This document shows, piece by piece, positions 37,193 through 45,664 of a stretch of 64,000 nt of DNA. This stretch comes from DASVWZ01 sp963715675 (GTDB lineage: Bacteria; Acidobacteriota; Terriglobia; Terriglobales; Acidobacteriaceae). Location: assembly GCA_963715675.1 (NCBI GenBank), contig OY970265.1, forward strand, positions 1,922,001-1,986,000, read 5' to 3'. The position numbers and the translations under genes are program-made. Below the pieces are notes generated by a model that was given only the letters and a program-made list of their open reading frames with translations, made no database searches and was not told the origin of the DNA. Position 1 is the stretch's first letter. Each line of letters begins with the position of its first letter.

Positions 37193-38347
37193 TTAGAGGC
37201 CGGCGGCGGCGGCGGACACAGCCGGGGCTGGGGGTGCGCCGCGCTGGCGGCGCAATTCCCCGAGAAACGTCTCGGGCGAAAGGTGATGCTGGTTGCGGAA
37301 AAGGTCCAGTAACGGATCGTGCTCGTTCCCGCCGTCCGAGGCAGGTGCAGACACTCCAGTCGGAGCAGCGCCCATGCCCTCGGGTTGCACCTCCAGCTCA
37401 GGGATGCCTGCTTTGCGGTTCACCAGGGTCTGAATGAATTGCTCCACATGTTGCCGCTGCGCGTCGGTAGAGCGGGCAAACTCCACGCCCATGCCGGTTT
37501 GCGGATGCGTCACTCGAACCTCACCTTCGACTTCCACCCGCACTTCGCCGGCTCGCATGGCCAGTGTGACTCGGGTGCGCACCGGAAACGGCTCCATGAT
37601 TTCGACGTAGCAGCCTCCCAGGCTTAGGTCAGTCAGCTTGCACGTGGCCGGCGGGTCCGGGCTCTCCTCTTCCAGCAGATGCTTGGCCAGCCAGGTTCTC
37701 AGAAGACCACGCTGCTCACCGCTCAGATCCACAAAGCGAAGGCCAGCTTGGCTGGAGTTGTTTTCCCAGGCCACTTCCGCGCTGCATTCCATCCCATGAT
37801 CGCTTCCGGGCAGCGTAAAATTCACCCGCAGCGGGCCAGTATTCTGGCTTCGATGCGCCCAACGAATTGCGATTCCGCCCTCGCTGAGGTCACAACTGGT
37901 GGCTTTTTGATGGGTTTTGCCGCCGGGGGCCGAGAGCGTGACCGGCAGTTCGATCGGCACCCGAAGGTTGCGGCGGCGCTCGCATTTCATCAGAGCTCGA
38001 GCCGCGCGGAAGCTACTCTTGGCACGCTCGGCCAGGATCGGCTTGTACAGGACGAAGTGGGCGCCCAGGGTAAAGGCGCTTCTCACCGCCCTCTTCCCGT
38101 CAATCATGGCCACCGCGACAGCATGCTTGTTACAGGGCGCAGAGCGCACGCTCTTCAACACGCTGGTCGCCGCTTCTTCCTGGTCACAATCCACGATGAC
38201 CGCTTCAAAGCGCTGCCGGGTAAGTCTTCGGACGGCGGCATCGGCGGTTGCGCAATGCTCCATGTCGATCTCCAGATCGCTCAGCACGCGCCGCAGCACG
38301 CGCAGGATCTGTTCATCGGGACACAGTACGAGGGCTCGCAGATTCAT
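37193..38347 (-). CDS. Receiver-like and tandem PilZ-domain protein
   Basis: 384 residues. Residues 1-118 look like a receiver (LRALVLCPDEQILRVLRRVL, AVIVDCDQEEAA, and a Lys in FVLYKPI). Then comes a PilZ domain with ERRRNLRVPIELPVTL and CDLSEGGIAIRW, matching the RxxxR and D/NxSxxG c-di-GMP motifs, and a second PilZ-like unit with CKLTDLSLGGCYVEIM. The C-terminus is Ala/Pro-rich and disordered. Probable c-di-GMP effector. It is 24 bp downstream of a small coiled-coil gene. Confidence 0.82.
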   Translation of the reverse strand: MNLRALVLCPDEQILRVLRRVLSDLEIDMEHCATADAAVRRLTRQRFEAVIVDCDQEEAATSVLKSVRSAPCNKHAVAVAMIDGKRAVRSAFTLGAHFVLYKPILAERAKSSFRAARALMKCERRRNLRVPIELPVTLSAPGGKTHQKATSCDLSEGGIAIRWAHRSQNTGPLRVNFTLPGSDHGMECSAEVAWENNSSQAGLRFVDLSGEQRGLLRTWLAKHLLEEESPDPPATCKLTDLSLGGCYVEIMEPFPVRTRVTLAMRAGEVRVEVEGEVRVTHPQTGMGVEFARSTDAQRQHVEQFIQTLVNRKAGIPELEVQPEGMGAAPTGVSAPASDGGNEHDPLLDLFRNQHHLSPETFLGELRRQRGAPPAPAVSAAAAGL

Positions 38348-38371
38348 GACGGAACTTCCCTGCTATCGGCC

Positions 38372-38533
38372 TCAGTTGCCGGCGGAAGCGGCTTGCGCCT
38401 CGGATTCGTCCTCGGTCAGCAAATGGGCCACATTGCGCAGCTGGTCAGCGGCGCTCTGCAGCGCCTCAATCTGCTTCCCCAGCTGGGCTTGCTCAGCTTG
38501 CTTCTTGCGCAGTACTTCGTAGATGTCTCTCAC
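38372..38533 (-). CDS. Small coiled-coil protein (53 aa), unknown function
   Basis: GTG start with GGGAGACAG upstream. The product (RDIYEVLRKKQAEQAQLGKQ, then QSAADQLRNVAHLL) has heptad spacing over most of its length. It is 24 bp before the PilZ gene and probably cotranscribed. A longer open frame runs to 38704 but its extra part looks non-coding. No family is recognised. Confidence 0.6.
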   Translation of the reverse strand: MRDIYEVLRKKQAEQAQLGKQIEALQSAADQLRNVAHLLTEDESEAQAASAGN

Positions 38534-38756
38534 TGGAAACTGTCTCCCTAGGCCAACTGTAGGTTGGCACCTTGGGTGCGTCAATTCACAGTCCTTAAGC
38601 GCGATTACTGCCGTAATCCGGTCTTGGAACAAGAACCGACCTGAAGCCATTTTGAGCTTGGTGATCCTTAACCGTACCCAGTAGCGCAGATAGACATAAA
38701 CCAAGCACCATGAATAAGTTACGACGATTTCTCGACTTCCAGCCTAAGTTTTCTGA

Positions 38757-38785
38757 TTGACTATCGCCCAAAAATGGGCTACAGT
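38757..38785 (+). promoter_or_regulatory. Sigma70-type promoter of the 75-aa gene
   Basis: TTGACT and TACAGT with a 17-bp spacer that contains the inverted repeat GCCCA-AAAA-TGGGC. A start near 38792 would leave a leader of about 140 nt before the ATG at 38935. That leader includes a stem of TCAGGCT (38817-38823) and AGCCTGA (38844-38850). Confidence 0.6.
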
Positions 38786-38934
38786 CGGTGGCCTCCAGAC
38801 GGTATAAAAGCGTGGTTCAGGCTGCAGTTCAAGTCTGTGGTCGAGCCTGAGCTTGTGCACCTTCGGAGAGGTTTCAACAATCTAACTATCTACTGAGCCG
38901 AGAGTTTCTATTCTAGGCAAGAGGCGTACTACTC

Positions 38935-39162
38935 ATGGCGAAACGACGTGGAAATCCTAACTGGGGCAAGCCGGAGCCTATTGGCCCTATCGTGCCGACC
39001 GTAACCGAGTTTGAACAGGTGGTAAAGGAGTACAAGCTTACCCCCGACCAGTACCTGCGCTCGACCCGGTTGCGCGAGTGGGCACGGCGCAACAAGAACT
39101 CTAAGTACATCCCGGAACCGCTCCTGGAAGCTTGGGGGTTTGAGATCGAATCAACCCTATAA
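38935..39162 (+). CDS. Small conserved-looking basic protein (75 aa), unknown function
   Basis: Opens MAKRRGNPNWGKPEPIGP and continues with VTEFEQVVKEYKLTPDQYLR and STRLREWARRNKNSKYIPEP. Rich in Arg, Lys and Pro at the N-terminus with two predicted helices after. I do not recognise a named family. The real-gene case rests on a good promoter, an ordinary start and a strong terminator 20 bp after the stop. Nucleic-acid binding is possible from the charge pattern, nothing more. Confidence 0.75.
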   Translation: MAKRRGNPNWGKPEPIGPIVPTVTEFEQVVKEYKLTPDQYLRSTRLREWARRNKNSKYIPEPLLEAWGFEIESTL

Positions 39163-39182
39163 CTCCGGGGGTCGCGGAACAT

Positions 39183-39212
39183 GGGCCGCCCGGCGGGCGG
39201 CCCTTTGCTTTT
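39183..39212 (+). terminator. Rho-independent terminator
   Basis: GGGCCGCCC-GGC-GGGCGGCCC hairpin (39183-39203) followed by TTTGCTTTT. It closes the 75-aa gene transcript and separates it from ribBA. Confidence 0.9.
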
Positions 39213-39290
39213 GTTGGCGCAGCCATTGGCCTTTGCCTCCAGCTAAAACCCAATGGCTGCCAGAGACGCTTTTGCTAGAATCATCTCATC

Positions 39291-40460
39291 ATGCCGTCGA
39301 ACTCCCCATTTACCGATGTTCCCACCGCCGTTGACGAAATCCGTGCTGGCCGCATGATCGTGGTCGTCGACGATGAAGACCGCGAAAACGAAGGCGACCT
39401 GACCCTCGCCGCCGAAAAAGTCACTCCCGAGGCCATCAATTTCATGGCCAAGTACGGCCGCGGGCTGGTCTGCCTGGCGATGACCGAGGAACGGCTCGAT
39501 CATCTTCATATCGGCCCCATGACTGCCGAAAATACCTCGAACTACGGCACCGCATTTTGCGAGGGCATCGACGCCCGTCAGGGGGTCACCACCGGAATCT
39601 CGGCTTACGATCGCGCCCGTACCATCCAGGTCGCCATCGATCCCGCAACTCGCCCCGCCGACCTGGCGCGTCCCGGACACGTGTTCCCTCTCCAAGCCCG
39701 CAAAGGCGGCGTCCTGTTGCGCGCCGGACAAACCGAAGCGTCAGTCGATCTCGCACGCATGGCCGGATTGATTCCCGCCGGCGTGATCTGCGAAATCATG
39801 CGGGAAGACGGCAGCATGGCCCGCGTACCCGACCTGATCGACTTCTGCCAGACGCATAGCATGAAAATGCTTACCGTCGCCGAACTCATCCGCTACCGGA
39901 TGCAGCACGAGCGCTACGTTCACCGCGTCGGCGAGGCCCTCATCGGCACGCCCTACGGCGAATTCCGCCTGATCGCCTACGAGAGTGAAGTCGACGGCGG
40001 CGAGTCCCACGTTGCCCTGGTGCGCGGCGATATTGAGCATGGTGAAGAACCGGTGCTGGTCCGCATGCATGCGCACTGCGTTCTGGGTGACGTATTTGGC
40101 TCGACCGGTTGCGACTGCCACGCCACCATTGCCGGATCGATGCAGGCGATTGCGCATGAAGGCCGGGGCGCGCTGATTTATTTGCACCAGACGTCGAAAG
40201 GATTCTCCGTCGATCAGATCGGCGAGCGAAAAGTGCTCACCTTCCACCGCGACAAGCGACTCCCCGCTCTGCCAGAAAGTGAGCGCAAGACGCAGCGTGA
40301 AATCGGCATGGGGGCGCAGATTCTATCCGACTTGAATTTGCGGCGAATCCGGCTGCTCACCAACCATCCCAGAAAAGTTCCCGCCCTCGAAGGCTTCAAT
40401 ATCGAAATCGTCGAGCAGGTGCCAGTGGCACTGGAGCGGGCGAGAGTAGGGAAGCGCTAA
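39291..40460 (+). CDS. ribBA: RibBA: DHBP synthase / divergent GTP cyclohydrolase II
   Basis: The N-terminal 200 residues are a complete 3,4-dihydroxy-2-butanone 4-phosphate synthase: DDEDRENEGDLTLAAE, RPGHVFPLQARKGGVLLRAG, and QTEASVDLARMAGLIPAGVI. The C-terminal half has the GTP cyclohydrolase II zinc ligands (HCVLGDVFGSTGCDCH) and the end motif RIRLLTNHPRKVPALEGF. But the usual catalytic RQEGRxIG stretch reads IYLHQTSKGFSVDQI, and the Tyr/Arg-containing loop is also changed. So the first activity is secure and the second is uncertain or lineage-modified. Riboflavin synthesis, monocistronic here. Confidence 0.93.
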   Translation: MPSNSPFTDVPTAVDEIRAGRMIVVVDDEDRENEGDLTLAAEKVTPEAINFMAKYGRGLVCLAMTEERLDHLHIGPMTAENTSNYGTAFCEGIDARQGVTTGISAYDRARTIQVAIDPATRPADLARPGHVFPLQARKGGVLLRAGQTEASVDLARMAGLIPAGVICEIMREDGSMARVPDLIDFCQTHSMKMLTVAELIRYRMQHERYVHRVGEALIGTPYGEFRLIAYESEVDGGESHVALVRGDIEHGEEPVLVRMHAHCVLGDVFGSTGCDCHATIAGSMQAIAHEGRGALIYLHQTSKGFSVDQIGERKVLTFHRDKRLPALPESERKTQREIGMGAQILSDLNLRRIRLLTNHPRKVPALEGFNIEIVEQVPVALERARVGKR

Positions 40461-41034
40461 CGGTCACGGCCGTCGACCGTCCCCAGGGGGAACAAGCATC
40501 CCGGCGACTAGGCGTTTACTTTGCCCCTCCCCCACCCCCCGTTCTGGCATTTTACAAACTATAGAAAACAAGCCGCTTGTCGCTTTGACGCTCCGTAAAG
40601 TCTAGAAAACAAACATCGTTGAGGAGGCCATTTCATGCCCTTTTCACCCCTGTTTCTGCACTAACCGCCGCAAAATATAGATTACAAATGACTTATATCA
40701 TAATATAGAAAACAAATGGCTTAGCGGGTCTGACTTCGGCCTCGTTGCTGCCTTCGTTCACTCCCCAGCATCTTGCTGCGCCGGTCCTCCTGATGGGTGC
40801 GTTCTACGAGATAACTTATTATTCTATCTAATATCTTTTGGATATTGTGCGCCCGAGAGGTGGGGTTGTCAAGGAGGAGCGTCACGGAAGGCGCGTGTCG
40901 GGCTGCCCCGCGGAAAGCCCCGGCCCTCGCAGAGTGCGCGGAAGGCCCGGGTGTTCGCCATGCTATACTTTCCGGCAGATGCGGCCTAGTTTCTCCCCTC
41001 CCCCCGGCCCGCCGATTGAAACGAGGTGACGGAT
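40461..41034. other. AT-rich intergenic spacer with TAGAAAACAAA-type repeats
   Basis: About 570 bp without a gene. It carries four copies of a short motif (tatagaaaacaa at 40560, tctagaaaacaaa at 40601, atatagattacaaa at 40675, atatagaaaacaaa at 40704). The last two form the dispersed element listed separately. Confidence 0.6.
40670..40725 (+). repeat. Dispersed two-unit intergenic repeat, copy A
   Basis: Two direct half units of about 28 bp, GCAAAATATAGATTACAAAT-GACTTA and ATAATATAGAAAACAAAT-GGCTTA. The same arrangement appears on the other strand at 54629-54684 with no length change and most bases the same. Confidence 0.7.
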
Positions 41035-42348
41035 ATGCAATCCCGGAAGTCGCATCCAGCAGAGAAGGCAATTTTCGCCATCTGCCTAGCTTTATTGCTG
41101 GTGCTGGCAATCGGCGCCCGACCGGCGCAGGCGCAGAACTACAAGTTTAGGGTGCTGCACACGTTTCACGGCAAGGACGGCTTCGGCCCTCTCGGCCAGT
41201 TGACCAGGGACGCGCAGGGCAACTTCTACAGCACGACCGCCCAGGGTGGTTCAGGCAGCTGCATCAACGTCAGCTGCGGGACGGTATTCAAGATGGACAA
41301 AACCGGCAAGCTGATATGGTCGTACAGTTTCCACGGCAAAGACGGCTTCGAGCCGGAGGCGGGTCTGCTCCGGGACGCCAAAGGAAACCTCTATGGGACA
41401 ACGGTGTGGGGCGGCACAGTCCCGGCGAACAATAATTTCGGCTACGGAGTAGTGTTCAAATTGGACGCGTCCCGGAAAGAGACCGTGCTTCATCGCTTCA
41501 AGGGCTGCAACCTCAACGGGCCGCAGGACGGGGAGCTGCCCGATTCGCTCCTGGTAATGGACGCGGCCGGCACGTTGTATGGCACAACCCTGCAGGGCGG
41601 ACACGTCTTCACGTGCCAGGGAACAGCGTTCGCAATGGCCAGTACTGGCAAGCAAACAATTCTGCACCGATTCACCGGAGGCTCGGACGGGGGCAATCCT
41701 TGCTGTGGGCTCATCCTGCTTGGAGTTGGTGGCCTCTACGGATTGGCCGCCAGCGGCGGCAGCGGCAGCGGAGGCCTTGCGTTCCAGATGAGCGCCAAGG
41801 GCGGCGAGACCGTGCTGTACAACTTCCCGGGTGGAGGCGCCAATGGCAGTCCCGAATCGGTCCTAACCGCCGACAGCGCGGGAAACTTATATGGGACAAC
41901 CGCCCTAGGTGGCACCAACTGCGGTGGCGATTGCGGTACCGTGTTCGAACTATCGCCGAATGGCAGCGGTTGGAGCCAGAAAACCCTTTACACCTTTTGC
42001 CAGAAATCGCAATGTGCGGATGGCCGAGAACCCCGCTCGGGGCCGCTGGTGCTGGATGCGGTGGGAAACATTTACGGTACCACTTACTTCGGCGGCGATA
42101 CGAATGGCGGCAACTGCCGGGCGGGCTGTGGAGTGGTGTTCAAAGTCGACCCAAGCGGCAATGAAACAGTGCTGTACAGCTTCGCTGGCAGCACTGACGG
42201 AGCAAATCCCAGCGCGGGCTTGTACATCGACGATCAGGGTGACCTATTTGGCACCGCGGCCGGCGGCGGCGACCTGAAATGCCCGGCGGGCAACGGCCAG
42301 GGTTGCGGGGTGGTTTTCGAGCTTTCGCCCCAAACCGGCTCCAACTAG
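41035..42348 (+). CDS. Secreted repeat protein, beta-propeller-like (NxxGxxY/F GTT repeats)
   Basis: 437 residues from ATG 41035, with AGGTGA at good spacing. A signal peptide (FAICLALLLVLAIGARPAQA) precedes about eight copies of a roughly 50-residue unit with the pattern DAxGNLYGTT..GG....GVVFKL....ETVLYSF, for instance RDAKGNLYGTTVWGG and LDAVGNIYGTTYFGG. This matches the repeat family often annotated as choice-of-anchor tandem-repeat or Gloeo_Verruco repeat. Paired Cys occur between blades. Extracellular role unknown. Confidence 0.85.
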   Translation: MQSRKSHPAEKAIFAICLALLLVLAIGARPAQAQNYKFRVLHTFHGKDGFGPLGQLTRDAQGNFYSTTAQGGSGSCINVSCGTVFKMDKTGKLIWSYSFHGKDGFEPEAGLLRDAKGNLYGTTVWGGTVPANNNFGYGVVFKLDASRKETVLHRFKGCNLNGPQDGELPDSLLVMDAAGTLYGTTLQGGHVFTCQGTAFAMASTGKQTILHRFTGGSDGGNPCCGLILLGVGGLYGLAASGGSGSGGLAFQMSAKGGETVLYNFPGGGANGSPESVLTADSAGNLYGTTALGGTNCGGDCGTVFELSPNGSGWSQKTLYTFCQKSQCADGREPRSGPLVLDAVGNIYGTTYFGGDTNGGNCRAGCGVVFKVDPSGNETVLYSFAGSTDGANPSAGLYIDDQGDLFGTAAGGGDLKCPAGNGQGCGVVFELSPQTGSN

Positions 42349-42546
42349 CCCCGGCGCTCCTCATTTCGAGCGGACCCGAAACCTCGTGGCCGGTATTGCG
42401 AATTCCCCGCAGCTTCAGTTTTCCCTATTCTGTGCTTCAAGGGCAGTCCGTACCACTCTAGCTACTTGGCAAAGGGGGGGCGAAGCGGAATCGTAGATTT
42501 GCGGCCAACCCGCCGCCGCAAAATCACTCGGCCTGAGGTGACGACG

Positions 42547-44664
42547 ATGAAACGGCCCTTGTGTCTTCTTTTCCTCTTGACCTTGCCTGCCTCCGCGACG
42601 ATCTCTTACGTACGCTCCGCTGCGAACTGGACTGGTACCAGCTCAACCTCGTGCAACGTTTCTCTTGGGACGACAGGCGCCGGGGATATGCTCGCCGTTT
42701 GGGCCGAATGGCAGACGAGCAGTGGCCCCAACACGGTGACGATTACAACGACGACGGATACCCGTTCCGATCCGCTCTACAGCGCCGTGGGACCAACGGT
42801 GCAGTCGGCTTCGAAGACGGCGGGGCAAATTCTATACGTTAAGAGTATTCCCAGCTTGGGCGATGGGGTCAACTTGAGCTTCAGTGGAAATGTTGGCTCC
42901 TCAGCCTGCGTGATCGTCGAATACAGCGGCGCGGACATAAACTATCCGCTGGACAGCGTCTCGGAGGCCGTCAGCAGCGCGGTGGGTAACGCGTTCGACA
43001 GTGGAACCGCTTCTCCGGCCAACGCGAACCTTCTGGTCTTCGGAGCGGGGATCGTCGATAGCGGTTCCGGCGCGATCATTCCGGGCACAGGGTTCACCAA
43101 CGTTCAATCAAGCGCCATCGGCACTGCAAGCGCCATCACTGAACAGAACACTAGCGCAATCACTACGAATAGCGTTCTACAGCGAGCGACGGCGTGTCTG
43201 GGCGGCGGCCTGTCCTGCAATACAAACACTGGTAACTGGCTCATGCAGATGGCGGTATTCCGAGCGGCGTCTTGGACCTACGCCAATGGCTCCAGTTCGA
43301 CTCGCCTTCACAACGTCATATACGCCGACCAACTTCCCGGGATTGACATCGGCGACCAAGTCAACCATGCGTACGCGGCACTGCCTGCGAACGGAGGACA
43401 TATTATTATCTCTGGACAAGCGGACGGAAGCTGCTACAGCTTCTCGACCCCGATTGTCCTCAACGCTGCGGGAAAGTACGTCCTGCTTGAATACGCGGGT
43501 TCTGGAGGGGTGATCACCAATGGAGCCATCGGCGTGTGGTCGGGGTGCTTGAACTACACGGGGACGGGTGCAGCGATCACCCTGGATTATGCGACCTCAG
43601 TGACCGACTCTCTCAGCCCCATCCACGGGCTAAAGAACATTGTCCTCGTCAACAACTTCTGCGCCAAGACCGGGTGCACCAGTTCAGCCACTGGGATCTT
43701 GATCTGCGGAAGTGGCATTAGTGGATGCACCAGCAGCAATCGTGGTATCCAAAGCGCAACGATGGAGAACGTTTCGGTGTCCGGGTTCTCCGTGGGGTAC
43801 CAGACGCAAAATTTCTACTCCGATCCCGTCCTGTGGATCAATCCGCATTTCTTTGGAAATGGCACCGCCTGGGTGGTTGGAAATGTCTCCACCCAGACCG
43901 TTTATGGCGGTTTCTTCACCGGGAATGCGAAAGCCCTTGCTACTCCAACCAGCCCCGGCAACTACGACTCAGAGATATCGTTCTACGGCACAACGTTCGT
44001 CGACAACAGCTCCTGGGACTTCGATTACGGCGACGGTTCCACCTATGGAAACAACGTGTGCTGCGCGAAGCTGGACTTATTCGGCGTGCATCTTGAGCAG
44101 TACATGGCGGCAGGCACGATGTCGACACCGGGGACGCACATCCTGCAAGGCAGCGTTGACTTCCTGATGGGGGGCGGCGTCGCGGAGGATGACAGGGGTC
44201 TGTGCATGATGATGAATTGCCCGGACTACTGGTTCAACGCCCAAGGCGGCAAGCTTACGCTGGAGAACGTAGAGATTGTGGGACCCAAGAACCTGCCCAC
44301 TGTAGGGATCGTTCAAGATAGCGCTAGTCCCGCGACGCGAGTTAAAGTGAGCGGCTACGTCAAGCTTCCGGCGGGGTTGCCCTGTAGCAGCGTTGTCGGC
44401 GGTACGGGAGCCTCAACTGCTACCGTGACGATCTCAGAGGGTGACACCAGCACTCCTCCGTGCACTTGGGTGTATGAGAGCCCACAGCAGTTCACGGACG
44501 GCATATCGGTCAGTGGGACCGCCGCCACTATGACATCCGGCGGCGGGCTTCCTAATTCCCCGTGCGCAACCGGAAGCATATACACCGACACGGCCGCCGG
44601 TTCGAAATCAGCAGTGCTGTACGTCTGCCACGCGAGCTCTTGGTACGCGGTGTCAGTGCCCTAA
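42547..44664 (+). CDS. Large secreted protein with beta-helix-like C-terminal half, unknown function
   Basis: 705 residues from ATG 42547 with GAGGTGA upstream. Signal peptide (CLLFLLTLPASATI), then a Ser/Thr/Gly-rich domain of about 230 residues with beta-sandwich character (SLGTTGAGDMLAVWAEW), then a region opening LHNVIYADQLPGIDIGDQVN that resembles pectate-lyase-like beta-helix proteins, and a tail with GGLPNSPCATGSIYTDTAAG like phage or cell-surface end domains. No catalytic motif is evident. It follows the repeat protein by 198 bp. Surface adhesin or carbohydrate-active protein are both possible. Confidence 0.75.
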   Translation: MKRPLCLLFLLTLPASATISYVRSAANWTGTSSTSCNVSLGTTGAGDMLAVWAEWQTSSGPNTVTITTTTDTRSDPLYSAVGPTVQSASKTAGQILYVKSIPSLGDGVNLSFSGNVGSSACVIVEYSGADINYPLDSVSEAVSSAVGNAFDSGTASPANANLLVFGAGIVDSGSGAIIPGTGFTNVQSSAIGTASAITEQNTSAITTNSVLQRATACLGGGLSCNTNTGNWLMQMAVFRAASWTYANGSSSTRLHNVIYADQLPGIDIGDQVNHAYAALPANGGHIIISGQADGSCYSFSTPIVLNAAGKYVLLEYAGSGGVITNGAIGVWSGCLNYTGTGAAITLDYATSVTDSLSPIHGLKNIVLVNNFCAKTGCTSSATGILICGSGISGCTSSNRGIQSATMENVSVSGFSVGYQTQNFYSDPVLWINPHFFGNGTAWVVGNVSTQTVYGGFFTGNAKALATPTSPGNYDSEISFYGTTFVDNSSWDFDYGDGSTYGNNVCCAKLDLFGVHLEQYMAAGTMSTPGTHILQGSVDFLMGGGVAEDDRGLCMMMNCPDYWFNAQGGKLTLENVEIVGPKNLPTVGIVQDSASPATRVKVSGYVKLPAGLPCSSVVGGTGASTATVTISEGDTSTPPCTWVYESPQQFTDGISVSGTAATMTSGGGLPNSPCATGSIYTDTAAGSKSAVLYVCHASSWYAVSVP

Positions 44665-44773
44665 AATTGGGACTGGCACATGCTCCGCGTTCGCTGCGGA
44701 CGAATTGAGGCAGCACAGCAACCCCCTTCTTTCAACCCGCCTCGACGTCAAACGCCCCATCCTCTGCACGATT

Positions 44774-45037
44774 CTAGAACGGCTTCCTCAGCACCACTTC
44801 ACTGTCCTGAATGAAAAACTGGGCGGAGCACTGGCTAGAGCCACAGATGACCGGCAGCAGACCGGCAAGTTGTTTACGGGTGATCAGGCCGAGGGTGCCG
44901 CACTCGGGACAGGCCAGCACCGCCCAATAGGGGTCGTCCTTTTCGCCGACCCGGCCGGCGTTTTGCAGCACGAAGATCGTACCGGGAAGCATTTGTTCGG
45001 GAATCCATTCGCTGAGCACGTCGAGTTCGCCAACCAT
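44774..45037 (-). CDS. Small zinc-ribbon-like protein (87 aa), unknown function
   Basis: Contains two Cys pairs, ACPECGTLGLITRKQLAGLL and VICGSSQCSAQFFIQ, spaced as in a zinc ribbon. The N-terminus MVGELDVLSEWIPEQMLP is acidic. No family name comes to mind. It stands alone on the minus strand, convergent with the large secreted protein. Confidence 0.7.
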   Translation of the reverse strand: MVGELDVLSEWIPEQMLPGTIFVLQNAGRVGEKDDPYWAVLACPECGTLGLITRKQLAGLLPVICGSSQCSAQFFIQDSEVVLRKPF

Positions 45038-45352
45038 GCTGCCTCCTCTGTTGGAACTGTTAGCCCAGTGTCAAGCAAATGCTCTGTGAAAAAGGAGTAC
45101 TTAGAGGAGTTCCCGGAGGTTTAGGGTTCCGGCAGCAGCCCAGGCCGGCATAAAGTGGCGATGTAGACGCGGGCGTCCTCGCCGGTGCGGGCCAGAACAT
45201 GAATCCATACTCCATCAGGATTTCTTGGAACCCCGTGCCCAGCCGCGATTCAATCAGGGCATGCCTTCAGGCATGCTGCAAGGGCGTCGTCAGGAAAGCG
45301 CCTTCAGGCGCTGGATTCTGAAAATCGGTTGCGCCGACTTTCACGCCCGGCC
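45038..45352. other. Spacer with two TTCA-loop hairpins and a short repeat
   Basis: 315 bp with no gene. It has a 20-bp repeat (45163-45182) also found at 48119-48138, and two neighbouring perfect hairpins with TTCA loops (listed separately). Confidence 0.6.
45259..45312. repeat. Pair of TTCA-loop hairpins
   Basis: GCATGCC-TTCA-GGCATGC at 45259-45276 and AGCGCC-TTCA-GGCGCT at 45297-45312. Stems differ but both loops and the flanking CC/GG are the same, like REP-type elements. Confidence 0.65.
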
Positions 45353-45553
45353 TTACCCGCCGCCGACAAAATGAACGATCTCCAGACGATCACCTTCCGC
45401 CAACCCGGTTTCGAGCCACCGCTCGCGCGGAACAATCTCACGGTTCAGTTCTACCGCGACGCGTCCGGCTTTCATCCCCAGGCCGTCCAGCAGGGCAGCC
45501 AATGACAATGGCGAACTGAACTCGCGGTCTTCACCATTAATGTGCAGTTTCAT
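45353..45553 (-). CDS. thiS: ThiS-family sulfur carrier protein
   Basis: 66 residues from ATG 45553 (the open frame runs to 45646). MKLHINGEDREFSSPLSLAA, VAVELNREIVPRERW and the C-terminal HFVGGG with a double Gly are diagnostic of the ubiquitin-like sulfur carrier that gives sulfur to thiazole in thiamine synthesis. No thiG, thiF or thiamine riboswitch is visible nearby, so it is an orphan here. Confidence 0.9.
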   Translation of the reverse strand: MKLHINGEDREFSSPLSLAALLDGLGMKAGRVAVELNREIVPRERWLETGLAEGDRLEIVHFVGGG

Positions 45554-45664
45554 CAGCAAGATTCTCTCAGTGTGCTGCGAGCGGAGGCAAGCTCGGGCCC
45601 GTAAGCTTGCCTGTAAGTTGCGCGACCTCCCTACCGCCCGTTCCACACCCCCAAACGTGGCCCC

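Noticed and set aside
40556..40725. Possible CRISPR array from the TAGAAAACAAA repeats
   Set aside because: Only four short, imperfect units with irregular spacing, no constant spacer length and no cas gene.
45353..45553. Thiamine riboswitch near thiS
   Set aside because: I looked at the upstream side (45554-45664) for the conserved CTGAGA and GAACCTGA-like elements and saw none.
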